64,000 nucleotides of DNA from Saccharopolyspora endophytica (GTDB lineage Bacteria; Actinomycetota; Actinomycetes; Mycobacteriales; Pseudonocardiaceae): assembly GCF_018070075.1 (NCBI RefSeq), contig NZ_JAGPXE010000004.1, positions 582,680 through 646,679 on the forward strand, written 5' to 3'. A program made the translations under genes and the position numbers. Positions within the stretch are counted from its first letter, which is position 1. Every line of letters starts with the position of its first letter. The notes beneath the pieces were generated by a model. The model ran no database searches and was not told where the DNA came from. It was given only the letters and a program-made list of their open reading frames with translations. This document shows, in pieces, positions 26,659-36,021 of this stretch.

Positions 26659-27507
26659 ATGCGGGAAGTCGTGGGAGTGGATGGCTCCGAGCCTGCGCTG
26701 GAAGCCGTGCGCTGGGCGGCTGTGGATGCCCGGCTGCACCGGCGTTCGCTGCGGCTGGTCTGCGCTGTTCCCCAGGCTCCGGAAGCTGGACCGGGCCTGG
26801 ACGAGATCAAGGCCGAGCGACCCCGTTGGCTCTCGGAGGCGGTGACCGCTGCGCGCGCCGCTGCCGAAGGTGTGGAGTTCGAGCAGATGCTTCGGCATGG
26901 AATGCCGGGAGAGGTGCTACTCGACGAGTCTCAAGAGGCTGAGCGGCTCGTCGTCGGTACGCGAGGGCTCAACGAGGTCACCGGGGTGCGGTTGGCGCTG
27001 GGGTCGACGGCGGAGCTGGTCGCGATGCGGTCTCGCTGTCCGGTGGTGGTCGTCCCCGACTCGCCCGGTCGAGAGGACGCGCGCACCGGGCCGGTCATCG
27101 TGGGTGTTGACGGGTCGAGGGTGGGGGAACCCGCGCTCGGAGCGGCCTGCGAGGAGGCGTCGTTGCGTGGAGCGCCGCTCGTCGCCGTGCACGTGTGGAG
27201 CGATGTGGCCACCGATGAGTGGTTCGGCCCTGGTTCTGCTGACTGGGAAGCAATCAGGGTTGACCAGGAGCGCGTGCTGGCGGAGCGGTTGGCGGGATGG
27301 GAAGCGAAGTACCCGGACGTCTCGGTGGAACGTGTCGTTGCGCGCGATCGACCGGTTCGCTTCCTAGTTGAGCACGGTGCGCGGGCGCAGTTGATCGTGG
27401 TGGGCAGCCGCGGGCGCGGCGGGATCACCGGGATGCTGATCGGGTCCACCAGCCGTGCCCTCCTGCACTGCGCCCCGTGTCCCGTGCTCGTGGTGCGTGC
27501 CCCCTGA
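26659..27507 (+). CDS. Universal stress protein, tandem two-domain
   Basis: 282 residues from ATG 26659. Domain 1 (1-135) begins EVVGVDGSEPALEAVRWA and has the loop GTRGLNEVTGVRLALGST, which carries two extra residues. Domain 2 has VIVGVDGSRVGEPAL and GSRGRGGITGMLIGST. Domain 2 shares the LAERLAGWEAKYPDV block with the tandem Usp at 21997-22875. The stop lies 44 bp from the convergent DUF3040 gene. Confidence 0.9.
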   Translation: MREVVGVDGSEPALEAVRWAAVDARLHRRSLRLVCAVPQAPEAGPGLDEIKAERPRWLSEAVTAARAAAEGVEFEQMLRHGMPGEVLLDESQEAERLVVGTRGLNEVTGVRLALGSTAELVAMRSRCPVVVVPDSPGREDARTGPVIVGVDGSRVGEPALGAACEEASLRGAPLVAVHVWSDVATDEWFGPGSADWEAIRVDQERVLAERLAGWEAKYPDVSVERVVARDRPVRFLVEHGARAQLIVVGSRGRGGITGMLIGSTSRALLHCAPCPVLVVRAP

Positions 27508-27551
27508 CTACGCGAAGACTCTTTCCCGGCCTCACGGACTGTGGCTCGCGG

Positions 27552-27830
27552 TTAGGGTCTCAGCTGCCGGTTGCGTTCGTGCCACGACGCGTAGATCAGC
27601 AGCAAGGCAGCGGTGAGGCCCGCGACGAAGAATTCCGTCGCCTGGCCAAGTATCAGGCACAGAACGGCGAACAGCACCGCCAGGACGCCCAGTGCCCGCC
27701 ACAAGGTCATCCACCGCATCAGCTTCGTGATCGTGCGAGGTGTTGTCATCCTGTGGGCGAATTCTGGATCATCGGAAGTGAGCTGGCGTTCGATCTTCTT
27801 GAGGCGACGGCGTTCACGGCCGCGGGACAT
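27552..27830 (-). CDS. DUF3040-family membrane protein
   Basis: 92 residues: a basic amphipathic N-terminus (RERRRLKKIERQLTSDDPEFAHRM), which is the DUF3040 hallmark, followed by two transmembrane helices (residues ~44-64 and ~67-85). Family members are small actinobacterial proteins of unknown role. ATG 27830 has GGGGGAAA upstream. Confidence 0.75.
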   Translation of the reverse strand: MSRGRERRRLKKIERQLTSDDPEFAHRMTTPRTITKLMRWMTLWRALGVLAVLFAVLCLILGQATEFFVAGLTAALLLIYASWHERNRQLRP

Positions 27831-28218
27831 GATTTCCCCCTGTCGGAAAGCGAAACCATCGACCGTTCTTTCGGCTCGTGGATCGGACGTTCCGTTTGTG
27901 CCTTACCGGTTCTTCTGCTGACCAGGGCGGAGGCTCGCGAGAGACGCGGCAAGCGGCGGACGGCCTGATGTGTGGGTTGGCCGCCGGCAGCTCTTCCAGT
28001 CTACCGTGGCGGGAGCTCTCGGGTGCCGTGACGAGCGGCGTTCATGAGTTCACGAACACTGTGGAGTCGGTGGTGCTGTCGTCGTGCTGCTTTCAGTGGC
28101 GCGAGCGGCGGAGAGCCGGAAGACGGTCGTGCGTTGCGGGCGGGGAGCCGCCGCGGGGCACCCGGCGAGCGCAGCGGCGGTCGGGTTGAGCCCGGGCTGG
28201 TCATGCAGGGGGTGAACG
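27831..28218. other. Divergent intergenic region
   Basis: 388 bases between DUF3040 (minus) and the MgtE-like gene (plus). No gene or clear repeat is visible. Frames that cross it lack coding character. Confidence 0.35.
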
Positions 28219-29211
28219 ATGGCCGATGTGGAACCGGAGCCGCTGACCGCGAGCCGCGATTCCCTGGGGATCGCGGTGCAGCACGCCTCGATCAACATTC
28301 CGATCGCGGCTCCTGGCGACTCCGTTGACGAGCTGTTCGCCAGCCTGCGCCTCCGAAGGTTCGACAGCGCGGCCGTCGTAGCGGTGTGCGAGAACGACCG
28401 GCTGCTGGGGTTGTTGACCGTGGAGAGGTTGCTGGCGGCACGGATGGGTGCGCGCGTCACCGAGGTGATGGACGGGCATCCGCCGGTCGTTGCTCCGGGG
28501 ACCGACCAAGAGCGAGCGGCATGGGAAGCGGTGCGACACGGGGAGCCGGGTTTGGCGGTCGTCGGACCGTTGGGCCGGTTCGTCGGGGTGATTCCACCGC
28601 AGCGCCTGCTGTCCGTGCTGTTGGAGGAACATGATCAGGACATGGCGCGGCTGGGCGGGTTCCTGGACTCGTCGGCCTCGGCCCGCAGCGCCTCCACCGA
28701 AGGCGTCGGACGCCGGCTGTGGCACCGCTTGCCCTGGCTGCTGCTCGGCCTGGCCGGTGCCTTGTTCGCGGCGCTGATCGTGGGTGCTTTCGAACGCCAG
28801 ATGGAGCGCCAGGTGCTGATCGCGTTCTTCGTCCCGGGGGTGGTCTACCTCGCCGATGCCATCGGGACTCAGACCGAGGCCCTGATCGTCCGCGGCTTGT
28901 CCGTCGGTGTCAGCATTTCCCGGGTCGCGCTTCGCGAAATCGTTACCGGTGGCATGCTCGGGCTGCTGCTGGCCGTCTTGGCGCTGCCACTCGTGGCACT
29001 GATATGGAACAACGTCGAGGTGGCGCTGGCGGTCTCGGTGGCCTTGTTTGCCGCGGCGTCGGTGTCCACGTTCGTCGCGATGGCCTTGCCGTGGCTGTTC
29101 CACCGCCTGGACAAGGACCCGGCCTTCGGTTCTGGCCCGCTTGCCACCGTGGTGCAGGACCTTCTCTCGGTGAGCATCTACTTCGTAGTGGCGACCGCGG
29201 TCGTCACCTGA
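28219..29211 (+). CDS. MgtE-like magnesium/divalent-cation transporter with CBS pair
   Basis: 330 residues. The N-terminal ~125 residues form a CBS-domain pair (DELFASLRLRRFDSAAVV, LLGLLTVERLL, FVGVIPPQRLL); the usual MgtE N-domain superhelix is absent. Five transmembrane helices follow, with FFVPGVVYLADAIGTQTEALIVRGL, the MgtE pore signature (normally P-x-x-G-G-N-x-G-x-Q). The altered residues at GGN suggest a divergent subfamily. Likely Mg2+ import gated by the CBS domains. Confidence 0.8.
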   Translation: MADVEPEPLTASRDSLGIAVQHASINIPIAAPGDSVDELFASLRLRRFDSAAVVAVCENDRLLGLLTVERLLAARMGARVTEVMDGHPPVVAPGTDQERAAWEAVRHGEPGLAVVGPLGRFVGVIPPQRLLSVLLEEHDQDMARLGGFLDSSASARSASTEGVGRRLWHRLPWLLLGLAGALFAALIVGAFERQMERQVLIAFFVPGVVYLADAIGTQTEALIVRGLSVGVSISRVALREIVTGGMLGLLLAVLALPLVALIWNNVEVALAVSVALFAAASVSTFVAMALPWLFHRLDKDPAFGSGPLATVVQDLLSVSIYFVVATAVVT

Positions 29212-29320
29212 ACCCGCTTCCCGGACAGCCGGCGGTGGCGCGTGAATGGCGTCGGGCAGGCCCGCAGACCCTGGCAGCGACCCGAGGACGAGATGACGGT
29301 AGTAGTAGGGGAGGAGGGCC

Positions 29321-30298
29321 ATGTCGTACTCGCCGCTCAGCGCGCAGGATGCGCGCGAAGTGCGTGGGCTGGCAGGTCGCGCACCTTCGCTGTTCAACCT
29401 CCAACCGTGGCGGTTCCGCGAAGCCGCAGGCGCGCTGGAGTTGTTGCTGGACGGGACGGTGGCGCTGCCGGCGACGGACCCGGACCGCCGCGAGTTGGTG
29501 ATCAGCTGCGGAGCTGCGCTGCACCTCGCGCTGTTGTCCCTGCGCGCGCGGGGATGGCGGCCTCGGGTGCAGCGACTGCCGAGCGAGCATGATGCCGATC
29601 TGCTGGCGCGGATAGACGTGTTGGATGGCAAGGAGGACCCCGCGCCGTCCGATCGCGCGCTCGTCCGTGCCGCGCAGCGACGCCACGTCGATCGCCGCCA
29701 GTACGCCCCGACCGCGGTGCCGCAGGAAGTGCTCCTCGACCTCGTCTCGGAGGACGCGGTCGCGAGCGTGTCGGTGCTTACGGGTGATCAGCGGTATGCG
29801 GTCGCACAAGCGTTCACCAAGGCAGCGATGATCCATGCCGGGTCCGATGCCTACCGCGCCGAGTTGGCGGCCTGGTCAGGGCTGACGCCGCCCGCCGCGA
29901 GAGGCGTCCTGGATGAGAGCGCACCGTGGCACGGCCAGCGTTACGGAGACGTTGTCGTGCGGGACTTCGGCTACGCGGAGACGGTGGTGCGCGAGGCCGG
30001 TTCGGCGCTGACGGCGGGAAGTCTGCTGCTGATCAGCACCGGCACCGACGATCGCGACGCCCATCTGCGTGCGGGGGAAGCGCTGGGCGCGGTGTTGTGC
30101 CAGGCGGAGCTCGGCGGATTGTCGAGCTGCCCGCTCAGCGAGGCGTTCGAGGTTCCGCGCACGCGGGCGGATGTCCGGCACCAGGTGCTGGGGGACGAGG
30201 GGCATCCGCAGATGGTTGTCCGCGTCGGCTGGCCGCAGTCGGCCGACCTGCCCGCGGGGACAGCGCCGATAGCGCCTGAGCTCGGCCGCGAGGCGTGA
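29321..30298 (+). CDS. Acg-family nitroreductase-like protein
   Basis: 325 residues. The third paralogue in the island: APSLFNLQPWRF replaces the more usual HNTQPW (His to Phe, Thr to Leu), ELVISCGAALHLALLSLRARGW follows, and the C-terminal QAELGGLSSCPLSEAFEVP block is conserved. Start ATG 29321 has GGGGAGGAGGG. The substitutions in the N-terminal motif set it apart from the copies at 7326 and 13049 and may change flavin or ligand binding. Confidence 0.85.
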   Translation: MSYSPLSAQDAREVRGLAGRAPSLFNLQPWRFREAAGALELLLDGTVALPATDPDRRELVISCGAALHLALLSLRARGWRPRVQRLPSEHDADLLARIDVLDGKEDPAPSDRALVRAAQRRHVDRRQYAPTAVPQEVLLDLVSEDAVASVSVLTGDQRYAVAQAFTKAAMIHAGSDAYRAELAAWSGLTPPAARGVLDESAPWHGQRYGDVVVRDFGYAETVVREAGSALTAGSLLLISTGTDDRDAHLRAGEALGAVLCQAELGGLSSCPLSEAFEVPRTRADVRHQVLGDEGHPQMVVRVGWPQSADLPAGTAPIAPELGREA

Positions 30299-30394
30299 CT
30301 TCGGTGAAGCACCGGGAGGGCGCGGCCGAAGGCGAAACTTCTTGCCAGCCGTGCGGCGATCGCGGATGGGCGCGGTGCTACTACCGGTGGACCG

Positions 30395-31666
30395 TCACAT
30401 CACCAGCACGATCCCGCCCGCGACCGCGGCGGCCGGCAGGACGAGCAGCACCGCAAGTCGTGTCGCGAAGCGCAGGCCACCTGCGACGGCAGCCAGCACG
30501 ATCTTGATCAGGGTATTGCTCAGCAGCGCCATCCCCACGCCCAGCAACGCCACGCTGATCGGAACGACGGTGCCGCCCAGCGAGGACGCGGCCACTGATG
30601 CGGAGTGCGCGTCGGCGAGCCCTCCCACGAACGCGGCCGCGAGGACACCCCGCGCGCCGAGCAGCGCCGCAGCGGCGCGGGTAGCGGTCAGCAGCAGGAT
30701 CAGCACCACCAACGTCAGCGAGATCGTGACGCGCAAGGACAGCGGGCGCTGAAACGCCGAAGGCGCATCGGGGGTGTCCGTCCTCTCCGAGCCGGAGTCA
30801 CCTCCGGTGCGCCGGGTGTGCCAGGCGAGCCACCCGGCTTCGCCCAGCAGGACGGCCGCACCGGCGGCCGATGCCGGAAGCAGCCGGACCGCGATGGCCG
30901 GATTTACGACGGCGGTCAGCGCGATGAGCTGCACCAAGGTCGCGACGCTGGCTGTGAGCACTGCGGGCAGGACCGCGTGCCGCACGTTCCCGCCCGTTCG
31001 GCGGGCGAGCACGACGGTGGTCGCCGAGGCGGATACGAATCCTCCGAGGAAGCCGACGAGCACCAGTCCCTGACGTTCGCCGAGCGCGCGCACGGCCACG
31101 TAGCCGGCCCAGCCGATGAGCGTGATCGCGATGACCAGCAACCAGATCCGGGACGGGTTGAGCACCCCGTAGGGGCCCAGGGGCCGGTCCGGCAGCAGTG
31201 GGAAGATCACGAACGCGACGACGAACAGTCTGATGGCGTCCGCGATGTCGTCGTCGGTGACCAAGCGCGTCGCGAAGCGGTGCAGTGGTCGCTTCGCGGC
31301 CAGCAGTGCCACCACGGCTACGGCGATGGGCACCGCCCACGTCGGGTGCGACCACGCCAGCGCCCCCAACAGCACGGCGACGATCGCCGCGACCTCGGTC
31401 GTCGCACCCAGGTCCGGTTCCGAGGAGATTTGCGCGCTGAGCACGTACCAGGCGATCACGAGAAGGCCGGCCGCTCCGACGACGATGAGCACCATTGCCG
31501 GGGCCAGGGCAGCGGCCACCGCGCCCACGAGGCTCAACAGCGAAAAGGTCCGAGAGCCTGCCGGGCGCACCGGTTGTCCGGCCGTGCTGTGCTCCCGTTC
31601 CAAGCCCAGTAGCAGCCCGATCGCCAGCGCGGTGGCGAAGTGAACGAGGGCCGTCGTGGTCTCCAC
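30395..31666 (-). CDS. MgtC/SapB + DUF4010 membrane protein
   Basis: 423 residues, about twelve hydrophobic segments. The N-terminal ~130 residues match MgtC/SapB (ALAIGLLLGLEREH, AGSRTFSLLSLVGAVAA), the rest DUF4010 (GFLGGFVSASATTVVLARR, LGARGVLAAAFVGGLADAHSAS). Function is unproven; related proteins are linked to magnesium limitation and stress. The neighbouring MgtE-like gene makes an ion-homeostasis role reasonable. The start is GTG 31666 with GAGG upstream. Confidence 0.8.
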   Translation of the reverse strand: METTTALVHFATALAIGLLLGLEREHSTAGQPVRPAGSRTFSLLSLVGAVAAALAPAMVLIVVGAAGLLVIAWYVLSAQISSEPDLGATTEVAAIVAVLLGALAWSHPTWAVPIAVAVVALLAAKRPLHRFATRLVTDDDIADAIRLFVVAFVIFPLLPDRPLGPYGVLNPSRIWLLVIAITLIGWAGYVAVRALGERQGLVLVGFLGGFVSASATTVVLARRTGGNVRHAVLPAVLTASVATLVQLIALTAVVNPAIAVRLLPASAAGAAVLLGEAGWLAWHTRRTGGDSGSERTDTPDAPSAFQRPLSLRVTISLTLVVLILLLTATRAAAALLGARGVLAAAFVGGLADAHSASVAASSLGGTVVPISVALLGVGMALLSNTLIKIVLAAVAGGLRFATRLAVLLVLPAAAVAGGIVLVM

Positions 31667-31869
31667 TCGGATTCCTCAGCCTAGGACCTCGCACTCGGTG
31701 CGAACCGCATGGGATCCGCGCGTGCGCTTGCTGAGAGTCTTGGTCGGGAGGGCACCTACCGCATCTTCGGCCACCGAGATGACCTGTACCGCGCTAGCGT
31801 CCACGTGACTAGGGGCAGGGGTACTGAGGCGGGACAGCCGTGCCAGCTCACGGATAATGGGTGGTTACT

Positions 31870-32121
31870 TCACGACGGCCGCACCTCGGGATCGGTGTCG
31901 CGCTGGATCCGAGCGCCGATCTTGAGGTGGTGCGGGAGGCTGTGCTCGCGGTGCGCGTCCGGCCCCGGGTACAACAGGCTCACGTGGTCATCGTCGAGCC
32001 ACCGCACGAGGTACGGCGGTTCGCCGTTCGGGCCGCGAACCTCGATGATCTGTCCCTTGTAGCGGTGGTCGCCGAGGTGGGCACCCTCGACGATCAGCCA
32101 TTCGCCGACTTCCGCGCGCAT
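31870..32121 (-). CDS. DUF1918 domain protein
   Basis: 83 residues from ATG 32121 (ATG 32127 adds two). The conserved DUF1918 core is clear: MRAEVGEWLIVEGAHLGDHR, GQIIEVRGPNGEPPYLVRW and HVSLLYPGPDA. This is a small SH3-like barrel fold common in actinobacteria; its role is unknown. It follows the Hsp20 gene on the same strand by 121 bp. Confidence 0.85.
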   Translation of the reverse strand: MRAEVGEWLIVEGAHLGDHRYKGQIIEVRGPNGEPPYLVRWLDDDHVSLLYPGPDAHREHSLPHHLKIGARIQRDTDPEVRPS

Positions 32122-32242
32122 GATCAAGCTCCCGTATCCGGCGCTGCTGTCTACCAGCTTCGCCGAGGCGCTGGGTACTCAGCAGAGTCGAAGGGCTCTC
32201 ACCACGACTCCTCGACTGCCGCGCGGGTGTGGGATCGTGGCG

Positions 32243-32647
32243 CTACTTGCCTTTGCGTGCGACTGGTATTTCCTTGGTCTCCGGTGTTTCTCTGCGAGGC
32301 ATGTGGATGGTCACGATGCCGTTGTCGTAGTCGGCCTTGATGCTCTCGACGTCGCAGCCCGAGGGCAGCAGCATCGTGCGGCTGTAGGAGCCGTAGTAGA
32401 ACTCGCTGTGCGCTTCCGCTCGTTCTTCTTGCCTGCGCTCGGCTTCGACCCTGAGCTGGTCGCCCTCAACGTTGATGTGGATGTCGTCAGGATCGACGCC
32501 GGGAAGCTCGCAGCGAACCACGAAACTGCCTTCCTCGGTGAACGCTTCTATGCGCATCGCGTGCCGTTCGCCGAACGGCCATTCGCTCTCCAGCATGCGC
32601 AAGAGATCCGGCAGGCCCCGAGCGGGGCGAGGAATCAAGTTACTCAT
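32243..32647 (-). CDS. Hsp20 / alpha-crystallin small heat-shock protein
   Basis: 134 residues. The alpha-crystallin domain spans about 30-125: ELPGVDPDDIHINVEGDQLRVEAER, YGSYSRTMLLP and the final A-x-x-x-NGI-type motif ADYDNGIVTIHMP, which is family-defining. It is an ATP-independent holdase chaperone in the cytoplasm. HspX (Rv2031c) is the best-known DosR-regulon member of this family; here it again sits among Usp genes. It is divergent from the Usp at 32965. Confidence 0.92.
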   Translation of the reverse strand: MSNLIPRPARGLPDLLRMLESEWPFGERHAMRIEAFTEEGSFVVRCELPGVDPDDIHINVEGDQLRVEAERRQEERAEAHSEFYYGSYSRTMLLPSGCDVESIKADYDNGIVTIHMPRRETPETKEIPVARKGK

Positions 32648-32964
32648 GGTGTCCCTCCTGGGTGACGACCGCTTTCTCGTCCAGCATGGGACAAGCCCTC
32701 GGCACCCGCAGAGGCTGAATCCGGCGGAGGAGTGACGAGATGGGGAGCGGCCAATGCCGCTTCACATCTTGGGCAACGCTCCGCACACGCGTGGGCAGCC
32801 TCGAGCAGTGTGGAAGCGACCGGTGCGGTGAGATCGGCTGGTCTGGGAACGTCTCACGGACCCCAAGGGACTCTCCGGTGGCGGACGGGAGGTGCCATGC
32901 TGCGATCAAGTCCCTCGACAGGTAGAGGGATAGCGGGACCCTGCTCTGAGGACTCGGGGGAGCT
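32648..32964. promoter_or_regulatory. Divergent promoter region between hsp20 and a Usp gene
   Basis: 317 bases with no gene. It contains GGACCCCAAGGGACTCTCC around 32859-32877, with GGGAC/GTCCC-like half-sites, and a TCCCTC/GAGGGA hairpin near 32909-32928, both close to the Usp start. A shared stress-responsive promoter is likely; the exact elements are not certain. Confidence 0.35.
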
Positions 32965-33402
32965 ATGGAAGGCAGCAAGCAACGGATCGTCGTCGGCGTG
33001 GACGGATCGGCGGGTTCTCGGGCGGCGCTGCGGTGGGCGTTGGGCTATGCCGAGGGGTGCGGAGGACGTGTCGTGGCGGTGTTCGCGTGCGGGGTCCCTG
33101 CGCTGATCGACGTCGCGTTGATGATGCCGGAGGAGGAGCGCGTCCTCACAGTCGGGGAGCGGGAGTTGCGGAAAGCGGTCGATGAGACGTATGCGGAATC
33201 GGACACCGGAATTCCGGTGGAGCGGCGGGTCGTGCGGCAGGATGCCGTTCGGGCGCTGCTGGATGAGGCGAGGGATTCGGACCTGCTGGTGGTGGGGCGC
33301 CGTGGGCACGGGAGGTTCGCGCAGGTGCTGCTCGGATCGGTGAGCTGGCACTGCGTCAATCATGCGCCGTGCCCGGTGGTCGTCGTCAGCGGTCCGGGTT
33401 GA
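32965..33402 (+). CDS. Universal stress protein, single domain
   Basis: 145 residues. VVGVDGSAGSRAALRWALGYAE starts the domain; the loop GRRGHGRFAQVLLGSV keeps G-2x-G-9x-G-S; CPVVVVS is the last strand. The gene ends 42 bp before ppk2 and is very probably its operon partner, coupling a stress effector to a nucleotide-regenerating enzyme. Confidence 0.9.
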   Translation: MEGSKQRIVVGVDGSAGSRAALRWALGYAEGCGGRVVAVFACGVPALIDVALMMPEEERVLTVGERELRKAVDETYAESDTGIPVERRVVRQDAVRALLDEARDSDLLVVGRRGHGRFAQVLLGSVSWHCVNHAPCPVVVVSGPG

Positions 33403-33444
33403 GTTCGTCTGGCGCCATTCTGGGGGGCACCGGGGGAGGAGGCG

Positions 33445-34281
33445 GTGACCGTGGTCGGCGGTGAGCAGGGCGGGGACGATGCGGGCGTCGGCCCGGAGCG
33501 GTTGGCACGTGGGGTCTATGAGAAGGAGCTGTTCCGCCTCCAGGCTGAGCTCGTCAAACTGCAGGAATGGGTTCGGCAGGAGGGGGCCCGGCTGGTCGTC
33601 GTGTTCGAAGGGCGCGACGCGGCCGGTAAGGGCAGCGCGATCAAGCGGTTCGCCGAGTACCTCAACCCGCGCGTGACGCGCATCGTGGCTCTGCCGGCTC
33701 CAACGGAGCGGGAGCGCGGGGAATGGTACTTCCAGCGCTACGTTGCGCAGCTGCCCGCTGCTGGTGAGATCGCGCTGTTCGACCGCAGTTGGTACAACCG
33801 CGCGGGGGTGGAGCGCGTCATGGGGTTCTGCACGGAAGAAGAGCATCGACGGTTCTTGCGGCAGTGCCCGGTGTTCGAGCGGTTGCTGATCGAGGACGGG
33901 TTTTTGCTCCGCAAGTACTGGTTCTCGGTGAGCAGGGTCGAACAGCGACGACGTCTGCGCAAGCGCAGCGAGGACCCGATGCGGCGATGGAAGTTGTCTC
34001 CGCTGGACTTGGAGTCGATGACGCGGTGGGAGCAGTACTCGGCTGCGCGCGATGAGATGTTGGACGCGACCGACACCCCGTTGTCCCCCTGGTACCTGGT
34101 GGAAAGCGATGACAAGCGTCGTGCGCGGATCAACCTGATCGCGCACCTGTTGTCGACGGTGCCGTACTACGAAACGCCCCGTCCCCGATTCGAGCTGCCC
34201 GCTACGCCGCCGTCGACCGAACACCGCCGACCACCTCGCGAGCGCTACAACTACGTGCCGGATCATTCCGCATCGCTCTGA
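33445..34281 (+). CDS. ppk2: Polyphosphate kinase 2 (PPK2)
   Basis: 278 residues, typical for single-domain PPK2. Walker A is FEGRDAAGKGS near residue 55, Walker B LFDRSWYNRAGVE near 112, and the lid module RRRLRKRSEDPMRRWKLSPLDLES near 175-195. PPK2 transfers phosphate from polyphosphate to GDP or ADP (or back), an ATP-sparing energy source during arrest. GTG 33445 follows GGGGGAGGAGG. It is paired with the preceding Usp gene. Confidence 0.92.
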   Translation: MTVVGGEQGGDDAGVGPERLARGVYEKELFRLQAELVKLQEWVRQEGARLVVVFEGRDAAGKGSAIKRFAEYLNPRVTRIVALPAPTERERGEWYFQRYVAQLPAAGEIALFDRSWYNRAGVERVMGFCTEEEHRRFLRQCPVFERLLIEDGFLLRKYWFSVSRVEQRRRLRKRSEDPMRRWKLSPLDLESMTRWEQYSAARDEMLDATDTPLSPWYLVESDDKRRARINLIAHLLSTVPYYETPRPRFELPATPPSTEHRRPPRERYNYVPDHSASL

Positions 34282-34516
34282 CGTTACGGAAGGGCCATTC
34301 GCGGGCGGACCATCACGAGCTCAGATGTCTACACCAACCCGCGAACGCACTTCGCGCCAAGAAAGTTCGACATGCTGTTCGTATCGGAGTTGTGCGGGCG
34401 AGGCCGTCCGTGCGTCTCCCAGCTTGGGTGCTGCTCGGTTTGAACGGGGCAGCGCCAGGTTCTGATGGTGGTTGTCGTGAGGGTCCGCTTTCAGAGAACG
34501 AACGGGCACCCGGGGG

Positions 34517-35308
34517 TCATCCCAGAGCCGAGGGGTTGATGAGGGCGGCCGCGGCGACGAAGACCGCGACGGCCAGGACGACGAAGGCGAACCAGCGGCG
34601 CACGGTGGACGAGTTCAGCTTCGCGGACCACCGCGCGGCCACGACCGAGACCACCAGCGCGGCGCCGGCGAAGAGCAGCAATACCCGGTAGTCGATGCTG
34701 TCGGCCGCCCCGGCATGGGCGGTCAACCCGGACACCGAGTTGACCAGAACCACCACCAGGGAGGTGGCGACGGCTTGCTGCGCCCCCAGACCGAGAAGCA
34801 GGCTCAGCGCGGGGACGATGATGAAACCGCCGCCGACGCCGAACAATCCGGTGAGCACGCCGACGGTCGCACCGGCGAGCACAGATTTGGGCAAGCAGGT
34901 GCGCCAGTTGATCCCGCCCTGCTGGGTGCGGCAGGCGCCGGTGTGGTTCTCGCCGCCGCGCAGCATGCGCACCGCGACGATGACCATGAGCGCGGCGAAG
35001 GCCAGCAGCAGCCAGCGCTGCGGGAAGAGCTTGCCGAGCGCGGCGCCGCCGAAGGCGGCGGGGATGCCGGCCGCGCCGAAGACCAGAGCGACCGGCCACC
35101 GCACCGTGCTGCGCCGCTCGCGGGGAAACAGGGCGCCCAGAGAGGACAGCGCGACCACGGCAAGCGAGGTGGGAATGGCGGTCTGCAACGGTTGCCCGAC
35201 GCCGTAGACCAGCGCCGGCACGGCGAGGATGGAACCACCGGCGCCGAGCAGCCCCAGTGCCAACCCGATCACGGCGCCGAACACCACTGCCAACAACAAC
35301 GAAACCAC
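34517..35308 (-). CDS. TauE/SafE-family sulfite/thiosulfate exporter
   Basis: 263 residues, about eight helices in two repeats: LGLLGAGGSILAVPAL and GLFGVGGGFIIVPAL, the paired G-x-G-G-x-x-x-x-P motifs of the family. A cysteine pair (GACRT...RTCLP) lies in the central loop. In cst-type operons this protein exports sulfite made by persulfide oxidation. It is the distal gene of the CsoR-rhodanese-dioxygenase operon. Confidence 0.85.
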   Translation of the reverse strand: MVSLLLAVVFGAVIGLALGLLGAGGSILAVPALVYGVGQPLQTAIPTSLAVVALSSLGALFPRERRSTVRWPVALVFGAAGIPAAFGGAALGKLFPQRWLLLAFAALMVIVAVRMLRGGENHTGACRTQQGGINWRTCLPKSVLAGATVGVLTGLFGVGGGFIIVPALSLLLGLGAQQAVATSLVVVLVNSVSGLTAHAGAADSIDYRVLLLFAGAALVVSVVAARWSAKLNSSTVRRWFAFVVLAVAVFVAAAALINPSALG

Positions 35309-35384
35309 CTATCCCGGGAGCGGTGGACCCATCCACCGCCCCGCTGCCGTCGACGCCGTGCACGTGCTGGCCAGAGGTCAGACA

Positions 35385-35981
35385 TCAAGCCCGGCACGCG
35401 GCGCCTGTTCCGCCGGTGAGGGCGTCGAGGAGTGCTCGGCCGTCGGTGCGGGAGGTGCGGTTGTGGGGCAGCAGTCCGAGGACGCGGGACATCGCGCAGG
35501 TGTTGCTCACCGCAGCGAAGGTCAGACCCGCGCCGACGAAGCCGGCGACCCACTTCAGCGGGTCGTAGGCGGTGCTGGCCACCACGCCGGTGAACACGAG
35601 CAGTCCGGCGACAAGCCGCACCTGCCGCTCCATGGCCCACGTCCCGCGTCCCTGATTGAGCTCGCCTCCTTGCTGCTGCCAGCCGGTAATGCCGCCGCGC
35701 AGCACGCTGAGCCGGTCCAAACCGGCGTTTTCCAACAGGGTGCGGGCCTGCTCGGCACGACCACCCGAGGCGCACACCAGCACCACCGGGTCGCCGTGCT
35801 GGGCGGTGAGCTCGTCGCGGTGTTCCCGCAGCAGGTCGAGGGGCACGTTGTAGGAGCCCGGGATGTGCGACGAAGCGAACTCCCCGGGCGCGCGCACGTC
35901 GATCAGCCGGATCTGGGGGTTGGCCTCGCGCAATGCGCGGACCTGGGCGGTGTCGACGGTCTTGGGAAGGGCCTGGGTCAT
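35385..35981 (-). CDS. Rhodanese + DUF2892 membrane domain protein
   Basis: 198 residues. The rhodanese domain (1-110) has IDVRAPGEFASSHIPG and the catalytic loop VCASGGRA with its cysteine. Two transmembrane helices of DUF2892 type follow (RLVAGLLVFTGVVAS, FVGAGLTFAAVSNTCAM). It is the same design as YgaP-like membrane rhodaneses, which move sulfane sulfur at the membrane. It lies between the persulfide dioxygenase (40 bp) and the sulfite exporter (76 bp). Confidence 0.88.
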   Translation of the reverse strand: MTQALPKTVDTAQVRALREANPQIRLIDVRAPGEFASSHIPGSYNVPLDLLREHRDELTAQHGDPVVLVCASGGRAEQARTLLENAGLDRLSVLRGGITGWQQQGGELNQGRGTWAMERQVRLVAGLLVFTGVVASTAYDPLKWVAGFVGAGLTFAAVSNTCAMSRVLGLLPHNRTSRTDGRALLDALTGGTGAACRA

Positions 35982-36021
35982 TGTTCGGAATACCTCCGCG
36001 ATCGTTTTTCGGGTTGTGGTC

